Shown piece by piece: positions 35,539 to 47,695 of a DNA stretch of 64,000 nucleotides. The position numbers and the translations under genes are program-made. The notes beneath the pieces are model-generated. The model was not told the origin of the DNA. It was given only the letters and a program-made list of their open reading frames with translations, and searched no databases. The stretch is from Marsupella aquatica (taxonomy: Eukaryota > Marchantiophyta), in contig OZ316896.1 in the NCBI GenBank assembly GCA_973895155.1, positions 15,872,001 through 15,936,000 of the forward strand. The letters are read 5' to 3'. Each line of letters starts with the position of its first letter. Position 1 is the stretch's first letter.

Positions 35539-38510
35539 AGTCGCGGAACTTGACTACCTTAACACTTAGCTTCGGCGTCGCTGACTCCGACGCCAAGCTC
35601 CCCTATGGTCCAGGCCCGAAACGGCCATCCGGGGAGGACTTAGTATGGGGAGACTTGTGGGCAATGGGGCGTGGCACTAGTGAAGGGCGTGGCACTAGCA
35701 AAGGCAAGACACTACATTGGTGACACACACTAAGTACTTAGACTAGCTGAGGGCTGGTCGGGTCAAGGGGAAAGGGCCAGACTCAAGGTTGACCGTCCCG
35801 ACCCCCTGGAAACGGAATTTGAGTTCTAAGGGCTTGAGTGACAGCTCCTCTTGGGCCCAGGGCAAGTGGAGTTTACTCCATGGGCGTGGCACGAGTTACG
35901 GCCCGATCAGAGTTTGGCCGATCGGGGGTCCAGGCAACGATGGGATCTGAGGGCCTAAGCATGAGCACTGGGTCGGCCCGATCACAACGGGCTAAAGCAC
36001 TCCGCTTACGGACGCCTAACTAGAAAGTTATGGACATAGCCAGTTGGTGGCGCGCCTAGACGTGCGGGTTGGAGTCCAGGTGGGGGGCCAAAATTTGGGG
36101 ACCAAAATAGGTCCAGGGGTGGCAGGTCTCCAGAAGCATATATGAGGGGAGTGATATCTCCCTCGGGGTTAAGGGCGAACCAAAGTCGTGAGCCGCTACG
36201 GTTGCGACACTAAAGGAAAACGTCAAACGGAAATGACGATAATTTTTCAACGGGAAGTCCGTTGGAGGACTTCTTGGGTGCGTTAGAAAGCTCTTAAGGA
36301 GGACTATATCCTCTTGAGCTCAGATGGGTCTAAGGGTGCCATGGATTCTTGGGATTTGCGGGGGCTATCTCGCTCACTTGCCAAATCCTGTCGAAATAGC
36401 AGCCAAGCCGCATTTAGTCTCCCAAGGGAGCTTGCATTGGGAGGCAAGGCCAAGTAGGCATGGAGGTTGAGTTCCGAGGACACTTGGCCCCTAGACCATT
36501 GGTGGAGCAAGAATCGGAAGTTGGTTACTAGAGTCGGGGCCGTTTTGGTCTCGGCGTAATGGGACAAGCTTGGGACAAGCTACGCTACTTGGGTCATGAG
36601 CATGTTTTGGGGGCAGGGCGATCAGTTGGTGAAGGATAGGTACGAGGAGAACTCGGGAGTGGTGGACCTTGCCACCCAACGCCCTCACCAATCCCAGCAC
36701 CCACGCCTAAGTGCCTCTGGTGCCCAAATGCCTCCATGAAATACCTCAACCAAGCAAGCTAGTGCCCCTTGCACCACCCGCGGCCCCTCCCATACGAAGC
36801 CACACTTGCTCACCCACATGACTGCTACTCAACGGTCCTCATTGTCTGCACAAGTAACCAAGCGCCTCGGTAAGTAACCCTTCAGGATCTAGAACTCGCC
36901 AAGTCTAGCATCCTAACTCAAGCCCAACAAACATTGGTAAATAGGTTAGTGATAGGTCCTCCCAATACCATAAGCCGGAACCAGAATCCACGCCCACTGT
37001 TTGTCCAGAACAACTCCTTCCTTGGGCGCGGCCCGAGTTTCCCCTCGTACCTATCCATCACCAACTGACCGCCCTAGCCCCAGGACATGCTCATGACCCA
37101 AACAGTGCAGCTTGTCTTAAAGCTTATCCCATGCTTGTCCCAACACGCCGGGACTAGAGTGGCCCTGACTCTAGCAACCAGCTCTTGGTTCTTGCCCCAC
37201 TGATGATCTAGGGGCCAAGCACCCTTGGAACTCAACCTCCACGTCTACTTGGCCTTGCCTCCCCAACGCAAGCTCCCTTGGGAGACTAAAAGCGGCTTGG
37301 CTGCTATTTCGGCAGGATTTGGCAAGCGGGCGAGATAACACCCACAAATCTTGAGAACCTATGGCGCCCCTAGACCCAGTTGGGCTCAAGAGGACGTAGC
37401 CCTCCTTGAGAGCTTCCAACGCACCCAAGAAGTCCTCCAACGGACTCCCCGTTGGGAAGATGTCGTCATTTCTGTTTGGCATTTTCCCTTAGTGTCGCGA
37501 CCGCCACGGCTCACAACTTTGACTTGCCCTTAGCCCCCATGAAGACACCACTCCCCTCATATATGCTTCTGGAGACATGCCACCCCCGGACCAGCTGTGG
37601 TCCCTAAACTCCTGGCCCCCAACCCGGACCCTATCTCGCATACTTGGGGTGCCACCAATTGGCAACGCCCATAACTTTCTCGTTAGGCGTCCGCAAGCGG
37701 AGTGCTTAGCCCGTTGTGATCGGGCCGACCTAATGCTCATGCCTAGCCCCTCAGGTCTCATCGCCGCTTGGGGTCCCCAATCGGCCAAACCCGGATCGGG
37801 CCATAACTCACGCCCCAAGCATCCGTAGCCCATGGCGTCAACTCCATTGGCCTTGGGCCCAAGGGGAACTCACACTCAAGCCCTCAAAATTCAAAGTCCG
37901 TCCGGGGGTTTGGACGATCGACCTTGGGCCCGGCCCCTTTTCTCCTTGACCCGACCAGCTCTCAGTTAGCCTAAGCCCTTAGTGTGTGTCACCAGCTTGG
38001 CGCTTTGCCAGTGCCATGTCTCATTGCCCACAAGTCTCCCCATGCTAAGTCCTCCCAAGATGGCCTATCCGGGCCTGGACCATAAGGGAGCTTGGCGTCG
38101 GAGTCGACGACGCTGGAGCTAAGTGTTAAGGTAGTCGAGTTCCGCGACTTTGGGCTGCACCCAAGGAAGGAGCTATTCTAGATGAACAGTGGGTGTTGGT
38201 TTTGCTTCCGGCTTATGGCATCGGGAGGACCTATCACTGACCTATTTACCAATGTCTGTTGAGCTTGAGTTAGGATGCTAGACTTGGGGAAATCTAGATC
38301 CTGTTGGGTTACTTACCGAGGTACTAGGTTGCTTGTGTACACTATGAGGACCGTTGAGTAACAGTTGTGTTAGGGAGTAAGTGCGACTTCGTATGGGAGG
38401 AGTCGCGAGCCATGCAAGGGGCATCAAGTTGCTTGTTCGAGAAGTTCCGTGGAGGTGTTCAGGCACCAAGGGCACTTATGCGAGGACATTGGGTGGCAAG
38501 GTCCACCACT
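35539..38510 (-). mobile_element. AGT...ACT repeat element, interrupted by a second copy
   Basis: A reverse-orientation copy starts at 35539 (AGTCGCGGAAC) and ends at 38510 (GGTCCACCACT). It is flanked on both sides by the perfect 5-bp duplication GTTGT (35534-35538, 38511-38515). Its sequence is split: 35539 to about 36652-36657 and about 38150-38510 together make one full element of roughly 1.47 kb. The piece between is another copy of the same element in the opposite orientation. GC-rich, with no credible protein. A 5-bp target duplication suits a retroviral-type integrase, so a solo LTR with unusual ends is the leading guess. Confidence 0.8.
36658..38149 (+). mobile_element. AGT...ACT repeat element inserted into its own relative
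   Basis: A forward copy of about 1.49 kb starts AGTGGTGGACC at 36658 and ends GTTCCGCGACT at 38149. It is flanked by TCGGG (36653-36657) and TTGGG (38150-38154), a 5-bp duplication with one mismatch. The host sequence on both sides is the reverse copy, and reading across the junction restores a continuous reverse element when compared with the third copy at 54921-56371. Open frames inside lack known motifs and are shared with the other copies. Confidence 0.8.
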
Positions 38511-38515
38511 GTTGT

Positions 38516-40335
38516 CAAGTATAAGTGAGATGGTCAAGCAGTCAAACTAGCAAGTAGAATTCAAGGAGAGCGAGTTACGGGAAAGTGGTGGGTTGGGTGC
38601 TGAAAAGGTGCACAATGGCACCATTGGGCCCATCTCATAGATAGAAAGATATGTCGCAATAATTGAATGGATAGGGAGGCTTTTATGCCATAATGACATT
38701 ATGTAAACAGACCATGAGAAAGAAAGAATGAAATTGCATATTATTGTAGTGTTTTGATTTTTGATCATAGTCTACCATTCATGCCATACCACAAAGAGTG
38801 AAGCCATGGTAGTAATTTTTCTGGGAGCAACATTTTATATATATTTACAGACCCCTTTGGGAAGCTCCTTCCAAAATCCTGGGAAGCACGTGCATCCACA
38901 TCAGCGCTATTGGCCACAAATAAGAACCATCTGTTATGCAAAACGAACCAAACATGACCATTCATATTTGAGGCAAAGCAAAGGAAAACTGTTAGACCCC
39001 TTAACTCTAAAAACAATGGAAAAATACAAAGTAACATTTCAAATAAACAAAGAAAGGGTTAAAGGAAAATAACCTTTGGATGGGTTGTGATCCCATTGTG
39101 ATTGACATGTCAGTGTTTCCTAGTGAGTCTCCATTAAATGGTATATTTTTGAAATAACCATGAGTAGAAATAAATTTTTCAAAAGTAATGTACATTTACC
39201 ACGGTAACCTAAACCTTTGGGCCACTATGGACAGAGGAATACCAAAGGGACCATAAGAAACCCTTTGGCTACTATGGATAGAGGAATACTAAAGGAACGT
39301 GAGAAACCCTTCAACTTCTATAACACTTACACATGGACTATGGATATTGGAGTACCAAGGAAACCTTTTGCATGGACTTGTACCATTAACCTTTTGTTTT
39401 TTACTCTCATCTCCATATTCAAACCTATTAGAATATGAAAGTCTTCATTGGCTTTGTTAATTAGCATCAAACCCCACATCAAACTTACATAACAATGGGG
39501 TCCTCAAACTAATTACAATGCTTGTGAATAGAGGCTGGCATGGAGAGTCTGGATAAAAAAAGCCTTCCAATGCATACTGCATGGGTGCTTGGGCTAGTTA
39601 CAAGAAGTGTCCAAAAATTTCTATTTCACACTTTCTACCTCCTGGGCTCCTGGCATCCTCCCTAACGATTCTCTGGTGAGCCATGATTTCTAGCAACAGA
39701 TACTTGTAGTAGACCAGAGTGTGAGAGGGGCACTTGTCACACAACTTTCTTCAAGTGAGCTACGCCTTGTTGTCCATTCATGCCATCCCTTGACCCCATA
39801 TATTCTTGCAAAGGGTGGAAGCATTGTGGAAGTGTGCGGCTCCTGACTTCCCTTACCACCATTTGTCCTAATGGGTAGTTGAATGGAGCAATGCTACCTC
39901 GCCCTGCCCCTCATCTTACCCTTTATTGCAGATTCTCCTCCCCCATCACCTGATGATACACTTATCTTTAACCTCACATTAGGCACTTAGGTGGCATAGG
40001 TCAATGAGAATTAACTAGGAAAGGGTACTCCTATAAACTCAGGCCCATGGGTTCTCACTTGCGTAGACAAGATTCCTAAACTTGCATGGGATCTAAACCC
40101 CTAAATCTTGATTGGGATGACACACACATAGTGTAAACCAGCTGTGCTTTCACAAACACAAGCATTTTGAGATCTGATTGGAGCTTATGACTCAGAAATT
40201 TTATGGCGAAAATAACTAGGAAAGAACTTGTGTGTACATAACAAACACCCCAGAGCTCATGACTCAGAAATTTAATGGCCAAATAATAATAGGAAAGAAA
40301 TTGTGAGTACAGAACAAACACCCCAACTTGCTTTG
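38516..40335. other. Spacer with small tandem duplications
   Basis: No gene is supported. A roughly 53-bp unit (ACTATGGACAGAGGAATACC and its variant ACTATGGATAGAGGAATACT) is doubled at about 39221-39310. A roughly 86-bp unit (CATGACTCAGAAATTTAATG and its variant TATGACTCAGAAATTTTATG) is doubled at about 40180-40340. The rest is AT-rich and featureless to the eye. Confidence 0.5.
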
Positions 40336-40339
40336 TTAT

Positions 40340-40535
40340 ATTCTTAACCCCTCCAGCAATCCAGGCCATCTATCTCTGATGAATACAACCCATCTCATCC
40401 ATCAAATTTATGTGAAGGATGCAGGAGTTTACAAAGAAACTGGATTTTGCTTAATCGCCCCAATATTTCTTGAGGGCACTGGCGGAAAGGGCACTGGCGG
40501 AAAGGGCAGTGTCCGCACTAGTCCAGACTAGTGTG
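40340..40535 (+). pseudogene. Truncated duplicate of the BTF3 5' region
   Basis: The stretch 40360-40460 parallels 40710-40790 just upstream of BTF3: CCAGGCC(A/G)TCTATCT, then CCCATCTCATCC(A/G)TC(C/A)AA, TTTATGTGA and CCCCAATATT/CCCCGATATT. It then jumps to a copy of BTF3 coding sequence: CACTGGCGGAAAGGGCAGTG at 40494-40513 equals part of BTF3 exon 41483-41550. Within this copy CACTGGCGGAAAGGG is doubled. There is no start codon context or continuation, so it is a broken local duplication lacking the leader intron region. Confidence 0.7.
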
Positions 40536-41482
40536 ACCTATGCCTCGTGGTGGGTGCTTGCCCTTGCCCTTTACCTCCTTGCCTTGCCCATCCATGTCTC
40601 ACCGTAGACCTCTATCAGTTACCATCGGTGCAATTGTAGAAGGCACGCACGTTGGGCTAGTTGCATTTTATAGAGTTCAGATTTAGATGAGATAAAACCC
40701 ACCCACCAATCCAGGCCGTCTATCTGCAACCAGCGCGGCCCATCTCATCCGTCCAATTTATGTGAGGAAGCGGAATGGGACGTAAATTTTGGCCCCGATA
40801 TTCCCATCCTGGCTCTCGACTTGGTCTGGAATTGGACGGTCGAGATCTGCGACTGTGTGAGCCCGCATCACAGGGGAGAGAGCCTGCGGCGCTAAGACGG
40901 TCGCTCGGGCAGGGGGCGGGACAGAGGGGCAGGGCAGGGCAGGAAAGGGAGGGGCAGGGCAGGAAAGGGCAGGGCATAGGCCGTATTGGAACCTCATCCC
41001 CGACCCAAGGGGTCTCCTTCTCTTTCTCTTTGTGCCGAAGAAGAAGCAGCTTCATCGAGTCGACAGTCATCGACGCGGCAATCTACCCTAACAAGGTGAG
41101 TGCCACTGTCAATCTCATCGACGATTCGGCTCGATTTTGCTGGATGCGGAGTTTCTGTTTAGGCATATTGGGATAGGTTTTGCGTCCCGTTCTTTCAGAA
41201 TTTCGTGAGAACTTGAGATGAGCCGAAATGGGGTCGGACTCATGGGGTTTACCCTAATGTTGAGGGATGGCGAGTGAGTGAACTGGGCGGGGTGGAGGGG
41301 TTTGTCCGGCGGAGATGTTGATGCTGTGAGCGAGGGAGGAGGGTAGTAATGAGCTGATTGTTGAGTACTTCGAGCCGCTTGGGGGACTGTTGGTAGTGTG
41401 ATGCTGTGGTGGGGTTTTTAGCTCCGTGCCGTCGTCGTGATCGTTTTTACTTTGTTTTTGGGTGGTCTGGTTGGACGCACAG

Positions 41483-43176
41483 ATGAATAGGGAGAAGCTG
41501 ATGAAGATGGCCAGTGCGGTTCGCACTGGCGGAAAGGGCAGTGTCCGCAGGTGAGATATCTAAGTCCGCCTGCTTCCTCTCTTTGCTGGACCTAGCTTCT
41601 TTTACCTTTCGACAGACTCTATGCACTCGGTGCTCATTGTCGAGCTCGTTAAACTCTTGCTCAGGTCTCTTTGGGCTAGCGTAGAAGTACCTAGATGTAA
41701 AGAACGAGAGCTTGGCTATGTGGAGGCTATTCAGAACGGAACGTATTGGAATGTGGTTCCTGGCAGTTGGAAGGTATAGGTCTTTCTTTGTTCTTCTTAT
41801 GGTCTGACTGTTCTTAACCTGTAGTCGGGTTACGACATATTAGGTACCTGATCTCGTTTGTGTTGGCAGGAAAAAAAAAGCCGTCCACAAGACGACGACG
41901 ACAGACGATAAGAGGTTGCAAAACACCTTGAAGAGATTGGGAGTCAACACTATCCCCGGCATCGAAGAAGTCAACATCTTTAAGGACGAAACCGTAATCC
42001 ACTTTGTTAATCCTAAAGGTACGTAATCATTAGTCAGCGTGATCGAGTTTTGTTGATGATAGAGCTTTGTTGATGCAATGAAGCTTGTGGCCCAATCAAC
42101 CAAACTCGGGCATTCTGCTAATTACTGGTTGCTTCTCCATCAATCCTCGAAGCCACTTGGTTTAGCCCATCTCAACTTTGTTTCCACTGGATTGTCCACA
42201 TGTTGCTCTGTGGTCTCCTCTAGTTGCGCGTCACGTCTCTGCTATACGATTTCAGCTTTCTCTGTAGAGTGTTCCCTGATAAATTCAGCACGAAACTGTC
42301 GGATGACAACGTTCATTGCACTGAAGCCCCATCAAACACGCAATGTTATTTAGGAATGATCAACTCGATTCTGTTGTTTGACTGATGACCCTGTCGTAGT
42401 TCTATCAGCGTAGGATTACGGTTTCTAGGCAATAGCTAGGAGGTGTGGTACAGTAAGAATATTTCAAAGCTGCTTAGAAGTCCTTCTCAAAGTCTTTCCT
42501 AATATACATTTTCGGGTTCTTGGAATGCCTGCAGTGCAAGCTTCTATTGCCGCCAACACATGGGTTGTCAGTGGCCCATCGCAAGCGAAGAGTAAGTTCT
42601 CACGTGGATTTCTTGTTGTGCATCGGAAATGATAGGCATGTGGATCATTGTCTGAATTTGATTTCTGGCACTCGTCGCGAGTTGATTCTCTTGGGTTACG
42701 TCAGTCGAGCTCGATGATAGTACTGAGTTTGGAGCAAGTTGAACCTTGAGTTAGGTTTCTAGCTGTTTCGACATCATACGTACAATAGTTGGCTATTGGT
42801 TGAATTTTTCTCGTGCTTGGGAGCGGACTGATGTGCCTTCACGTCATTTTGCAGAGCTGCAAGATCTTTTGCCGGGTATTATTAATCAGCTCGGTACGCC
42901 TTCTCACCTTTTTCGATCCGTATGCTCCTTCTTCCTTTTATGCGTCAGGGTTTGTGGCAATTCAGTTCCTGCGTCTGGATTCTTCTCCTCAAGTCTGAAA
43001 AATAAAGTTGGCTTTCCTCTGCAGGACCAGATAATTTACCCAACTTAAAGAAGATCGCCCAGCAGTATCAGAGACAGGAGTCTGCTGGTGCAGAGGAAGA
43101 GGAGGATGACGAGGTCCCAGATCTTGTCGATGGAGAAAGTTTTGAAGAAGCTGCCAAACAGGAAACTGTGTCGTAG
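41483..43176 (+). CDS. BTF3: BTF3 / nascent polypeptide-associated complex beta subunit
   Basis: A cytosolic ribosome-associated chaperone: the NAC alpha-beta dimer binds nascent chains at the exit tunnel; plant BTF3 is also linked to transcription. Exons are 41483-41550, 41870-42018, 42535-42591, 42855-42893 and 43025-43176, all phases consistent, giving 154 residues. [20 protein letters not shown] opens the ribosome-binding N-terminus, followed by [10 protein letters not shown], the NAC domain ([42 protein letters not shown]) and an acidic tail [19 protein letters not shown]. Length and motifs are typical. The ATG directly follows a CACAG acceptor. A GTGAGT donor at 41096 suggests an intron in the 5' leader of about 387 bp. 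A duplicated fragment of this 5' region lies about 1 kb upstream. Confidence 0.95.
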
Positions 43177-45999
43177 GCAGGTCCTTTATTTTCTGTGGCT
43201 CAGGTCAAACTCGATGGGTAAAGGGATATTGAGTTTTATCCTTTCCTACTTCTGGTTTGAGGCCCTGTTTTGAATTACTAAGATCCCGTGCAAGAGTGAC
43301 CATTGTTGAAAGCTCATATTGTGCCAATGCCTAGCAGGTGAATATACTTCTCTTTAGCTGACATAGACTACCTCCGACCCGAAGATTAGAAGAGGGCACA
43401 AGGAGGGTGTACAGAGCTTAAGTTTTGGCGGAAAAAAGTTGTGGCAACCTTCGATGGCATGTTTGGTGTCGTTGTAGTTGGCATCTTTATCTTGGCTTTT
43501 TCATTTCAGTTCTTGAAATGTTGTGCAGTACCTTGGACAAATTTTGGGAACATGAAGAAATTTAGATTGGGCTTAGATGAAGTACAGTAATGAAAGCTCC
43601 ACTGGCAACCCACATTACTTTTGGCTGTAGTGCCTCTTCCCCTGGAACAACTTGCTTGTGTATGAGGGCCATAAGTTGACCGAATTCTTCTGAGCTTGTC
43701 AGTCGGACAGCGTTAGTATGGCCTAGATCTGTGACTTGAATTCTTGTCTACTGGCATGAGCTCTACTGTGACGGGAGTTTAGGCACCAAAGTCCGCATTT
43801 CCTTCAGGTCCCAACGGGCAAGGGACAAGAGTAACCTTCACAGTGAGGGGATGAATGTCACCTCGGGCATTCGCTGAAGCCAAGAAGATGATGCCTGCCA
43901 TATGTAGCCTTTGACCTATAATTAACTCTGCCCAACATTGGTCTCGTGCAATTCATGCAATCTCTAGTGCGGCATGCCTTGAAGTCCCCGGAGGCGGAGG
44001 TTTATGGTAAACCTGGTTCCCTCCGTTTGGTGTTGCTACACTTAAAAACGTGGATTAAACACCCACTTCTATTTTAGAGTTGAGCTAGTTGGTGGTTGAT
44101 AAGGTGTGCCTTGCATGTTACCTTACACATTCCCACCTAGATGCATGACAGTTCTACCAGTTCCGGCTGCCAATCAATCAAACTCCTAAGATACCAGGAA
44201 GTCCAAAGACGACGCTAAAGGGATCAGGTAGTATGATTATCTGTTCAAAATGTCCGCCGAAGCCAGAAGGGGGTTGTGAAGAATATGCCTGCCTTGTCCT
44301 GTCTTGCGCGCACATAATTTGATGAGACTCGGATTGGAAGAGGTTGGAAAGCGAGAGAAATGCTTGTTGGGACTCGGGTATTCGCGGAAGTAATTTTATA
44401 AGACTTTGGAATAGGTGGCAAAAAGAGAGGAATGCTTGGTAGGACTCGGGTTGAAATGTCTACAGGAAAGACTACGCAAGGTTTTTGGCTGGGTGGAACG
44501 CCTCTGTCCCAAGATCCCTGTAGCGATGTTTCATTTAGACATTTCACGTGGCCTCCTGCTTGCCTCCCTTCTCTTCGTATGCATGTCTCAGTTCCAGGTT
44601 TGTTTGGCTGTGCATGTCGCGTTCCCTTCTCATGCTTGTTTCAGTTTCAGGTTTGATTGGCTGTGCACGTCGCCTCCCTTCTCTTCTCATGCTTGTTTCA
44701 GTTTCAGGTTTGTCTGGCTGTGCACGGCTTGTTCATGCTTGTTGTTTGATCTCGCCCATCTCAGGTTTCTCGAAACTTGAGATTGGGCCTAATCTTACTG
44801 GATTCTGGACGCATTTTGGACATTCTATTTCGTTTTTTATCGGGTGATTTTTGGTCATTTCTTTATAAAAAGAAAGGTAGCAAGTTTTTGGGTGTTCAGT
44901 GCCCCTTTATCCCAAGCAAAAAAGGGAAGCAACAGCAGCACCCTGGCACTACCCAGTTCCAGTTTCTTTCCAGACTAACCCTAATCTCTTTCTAGCCTGG
45001 CTTCTTCTTGTGCAACCATGAACTGCATCATACAATAAACCATAATTGGGGTCCCACCAAGTGAAAAACAAATGTGGAGACGTGACTCGTCATGAGAGCA
45101 GGCCAAAATTAAGGGCAAGAGATGATTTAGGGCCAGTGCACTTTACTCGTGGGCGAAATACCATGTGCCACATCTCAAAGTACTGCGCAAGGTGAGCAGA
45201 TTAGAATCACCCTGAGTTCCCCTCGAGACATTGTTTTAAGGCACTACCCTGCGAATGCATGAAGACACATGCTGAATGCTGCCACCCAAAATGGAAGTAT
45301 CTTTCACCCTGAGTATTATGTTTTAGACCTGTTCTGGCCCAGAGTTTAAGCAAACTCATATTTCCCAGAGTGGAGTGAAATCACTTAGAGTATTGGCCCT
45401 TAGGACCAACTCACATGTTGACCCTCCTTCACAATTGGACCCTTAGACTGCAACATGACCCTTAGACTGCAACAAGTCGTCATGAGACTTGAAGATTCTG
45501 CAATCCAATAAGCCCCTCCTCCGGCAGGCCTGACTGCAGGTCTGGTGGGGACCCAAGGGCAAGGTCCGGAAACTTTCTGGCCCTTGCAGGTCCCGACCTC
45601 TACTTTGCTAATAAAACAAACCTTGATCATGCATAGAACACGTAGGACAGGGTAGGAGAGAGTTTGCCATAGCAGACCGCACTTTTTCCGGAAGTGGTGC
45701 AAGAGGTAAGGGCCGCATTGTGAAGGAGGGTCGACATGCGAGTGGCCCTTTGGGAGCATTGTGTATTCACTCCCAGAGACACATGTATAAGGTGAAAAAA
45801 GTAAGTGGCCAAAGGATACTTTCCCGCTTTGCACTGTGCAAGAATTTAGAGGGGCTAGATAGAACATCACTTTCACTGTTGTGTGCCTGACACTTCATGA
45901 AAACTCAGGATCCCCATTCCAATGATGAAGCCAGTCAAGTCCAAGCCAGAAACTCCATTTGCAACAGACGGTTCGAGGATTCCTAGCGAAGTGATAGAT
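43177..45999. other. 3' side of BTF3 and spacer
   Basis: The first few hundred bases probably contain the BTF3 3' untranslated region and downstream spacer. The rest shows no supported gene. It holds the tandem repeat at 44545-44740 and a doubled 20-bp phrase (ACCCTTAGACTGCAACA) near 45438-45475. Confidence 0.45.
44545..44740 (+). repeat. Three-copy tandem repeat, about 55 bp
   Basis: CTTCTC(A/G)TATGC-type units followed by TCAGTT(C/T)CAGGTTTG(T/A)(T/C)TGGCTGTGCA recur three times. Open frames through it simply translate the repeat. Confidence 0.75.
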
Positions 46000-46009
46000 G
46001 CTTTTGGAA

Positions 46010-46500
46010 CTAGCACTTGATAGTGGATAACTTGGTAGGATCTATGAGCTCATGCTGATGAAAGACGGGATGTTGGAAATGAGAGATTCCTTGCTGTGCT
46101 AACGGCCGTCTTTTGCAATTGGCCCTTGAACGGAGATAACTTGGTAGTATCTGTGAGATCATGCTGATGAACAATCGGAACTTGGAAATCCGAGATCTGC
46201 TTGCGAAGGTGTTCAATTCACCTTTGAAGCTGTCTTAATGGCCGTTTTTTTGTAACTGGCACTTGTAAGCCGGTGACACGGAGCTGATGAATGGCGGGAA
46301 CTTGGAAATGAGAAATCTCCTTGCGACGTTTCTCCATTCCCTTCTGAAGCTCTATCAATGGCATCTGTATTTGGCACTTCGAAGTAGATAACTTGGTAGT
46401 ATCTATGAGCGCATGCTGATGAACGATGTAACTTGGAAAAGACACAACTCCTTGCGAAGGTGCTCCGTTCCCCTTTGTAGCTATATTAATGGCCGTCGTC
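46010..46500. repeat. Four-copy minisatellite, about 110-125 bp
   Basis: Units contain TAACTTGGTAG(T/G)ATCT, CATGCTGATGAA, a GGAACTTGGAAAT phrase, CTCCTTGCGAAGGTG and TTAATGGCCGT. Copies begin near 46028, 46138, 46260 and 46385; the third is shortened. Copies are diverged by substitutions and small indels. Minus-strand frames over it are repeat translations. Confidence 0.75.
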
Positions 46501-47058
46501 CTCTGTTTATTTCATAGGTGACTGGTACAACAGCATCAATTGCTTTGCAAGAGATCCCACTGTAATATCATATCAGTAAAGTAGTACTTTCAGTGACATG
46601 CCTGCTTGGGCTAGAATGCCGCGAGCCAATGCATACGTATCTAATTCACGGTGCCCTTCACCCAGAATTTCATACACGCAATTGCAAGGCGCAAATTGAA
46701 TGTGTTATCTTGATTCTTTCTGCTAGCTTACAACAATTTCAGTCCTGCTTTCGAAATGATGTGTGCCAGTGCATTCCGTTCTCATGAGGGCATGTAGCTT
46801 TGCATTCCGTTCTCGTATAGGAATGGGCAGACCCATGGAAATTGAATAACAGCAGTCGTACATGGCATGGCACAGCCGACGCCTTCGGAACCTCAAGGGC
46901 TTGAGCATCCGAGAAGATGCACAAAATATTTTTGCCGGAAGTAACTGGAGTGTAAAAGGTAGTGACAAGACAATCATACAAGGCGGACAGGCATGAGAGC
47001 CTTGTACACAGGAAGGACGGAATAACGTTTCCACTAGCACAACAAGTAGAGTCGAAGG
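46501..47058. other. Spacer without a supported gene
   Basis: Only short overlapping frames on both strands. GCATTCCGTTCTC is doubled near 46774 and 46803. Nothing further is recognisable. Confidence 0.4.
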
Positions 47059-47341
47059 AGCTCGAAGGGAAGGTCAGTCGGCAAGTTCAGAACAGGTTAA
47101 GACCAGAGTTACAAGTCGAGTCGAGAACCCGAGTTCTCAAAGTCCGTCGCGAGTGCATAACAGAGGTTGATAACTACAGGTAAGGGCCGAGAATTCAGAA
47201 ACACTCTCAGCCCCAACCTGTAACTATCAACTCAATCTGTTATTCACTCGCGACTCACTATGAACACTTGCGCGCTCGACCCCGACTTGACTTGTGACAC
47301 CATCTGTTCTAAACTTGTCGACGAACCTTTACCTTCGAGCT
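47059..47341. repeat. Long imperfect foldback (about 135-bp arms)
   Basis: The left arm (AGCTCGAAGG ... CTCGCGACGGACT on its complement) at about 47059-47193 pairs with the right arm at about 47207-47341 around a short loop. Matching blocks include CCTGTA(A/G)(C/T)TATCAAC, TCTGTTAT(T/G)CACTCGCGAC and ACCTTCGAGCT/CCCTTCGAGCT. It lies about 350 bp beyond the stop of the GRAS gene on that gene's 3' side. It could be a foldback MITE or, if transcribed, a hairpin RNA precursor. Confidence 0.7.
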
Positions 47342-47695
47342 GCACATTCAACCTTGGAGCACTCGCGAGGACCTCTTATGCACTCTCAACTTTCGGCAGA
47401 CAACAAGAGACACAATCCTTCCAAGGTCACGTGAATCACAGACAAAACTTGTCGACGGGAGAAACCCCGATTAATAGTTGCAAATTAAAGGCTTCATGCT
47501 ACATTCGGGAGGTAGAGCTGAAGGCGGGGCTAGTCAGCTCTCTATCCTCTCAGCCAATTGCTCTCGGCATTTAGTGTGCCAGTCCGCCACTAAGCAAATA
47601 GTAGGAAGTAATCATAACAATTTTCATTATGTACCAGGCTACAGATTGTTAGCTGGATGGCTAACGAGACGAAACGTTCCATGGAGCCATCGGTG

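Noticed and set aside
37171-37833. 100-residue frames on both strands in the GC-rich element
   Set aside because: They follow from high GC content, occur equally on both strands and carry no motif.
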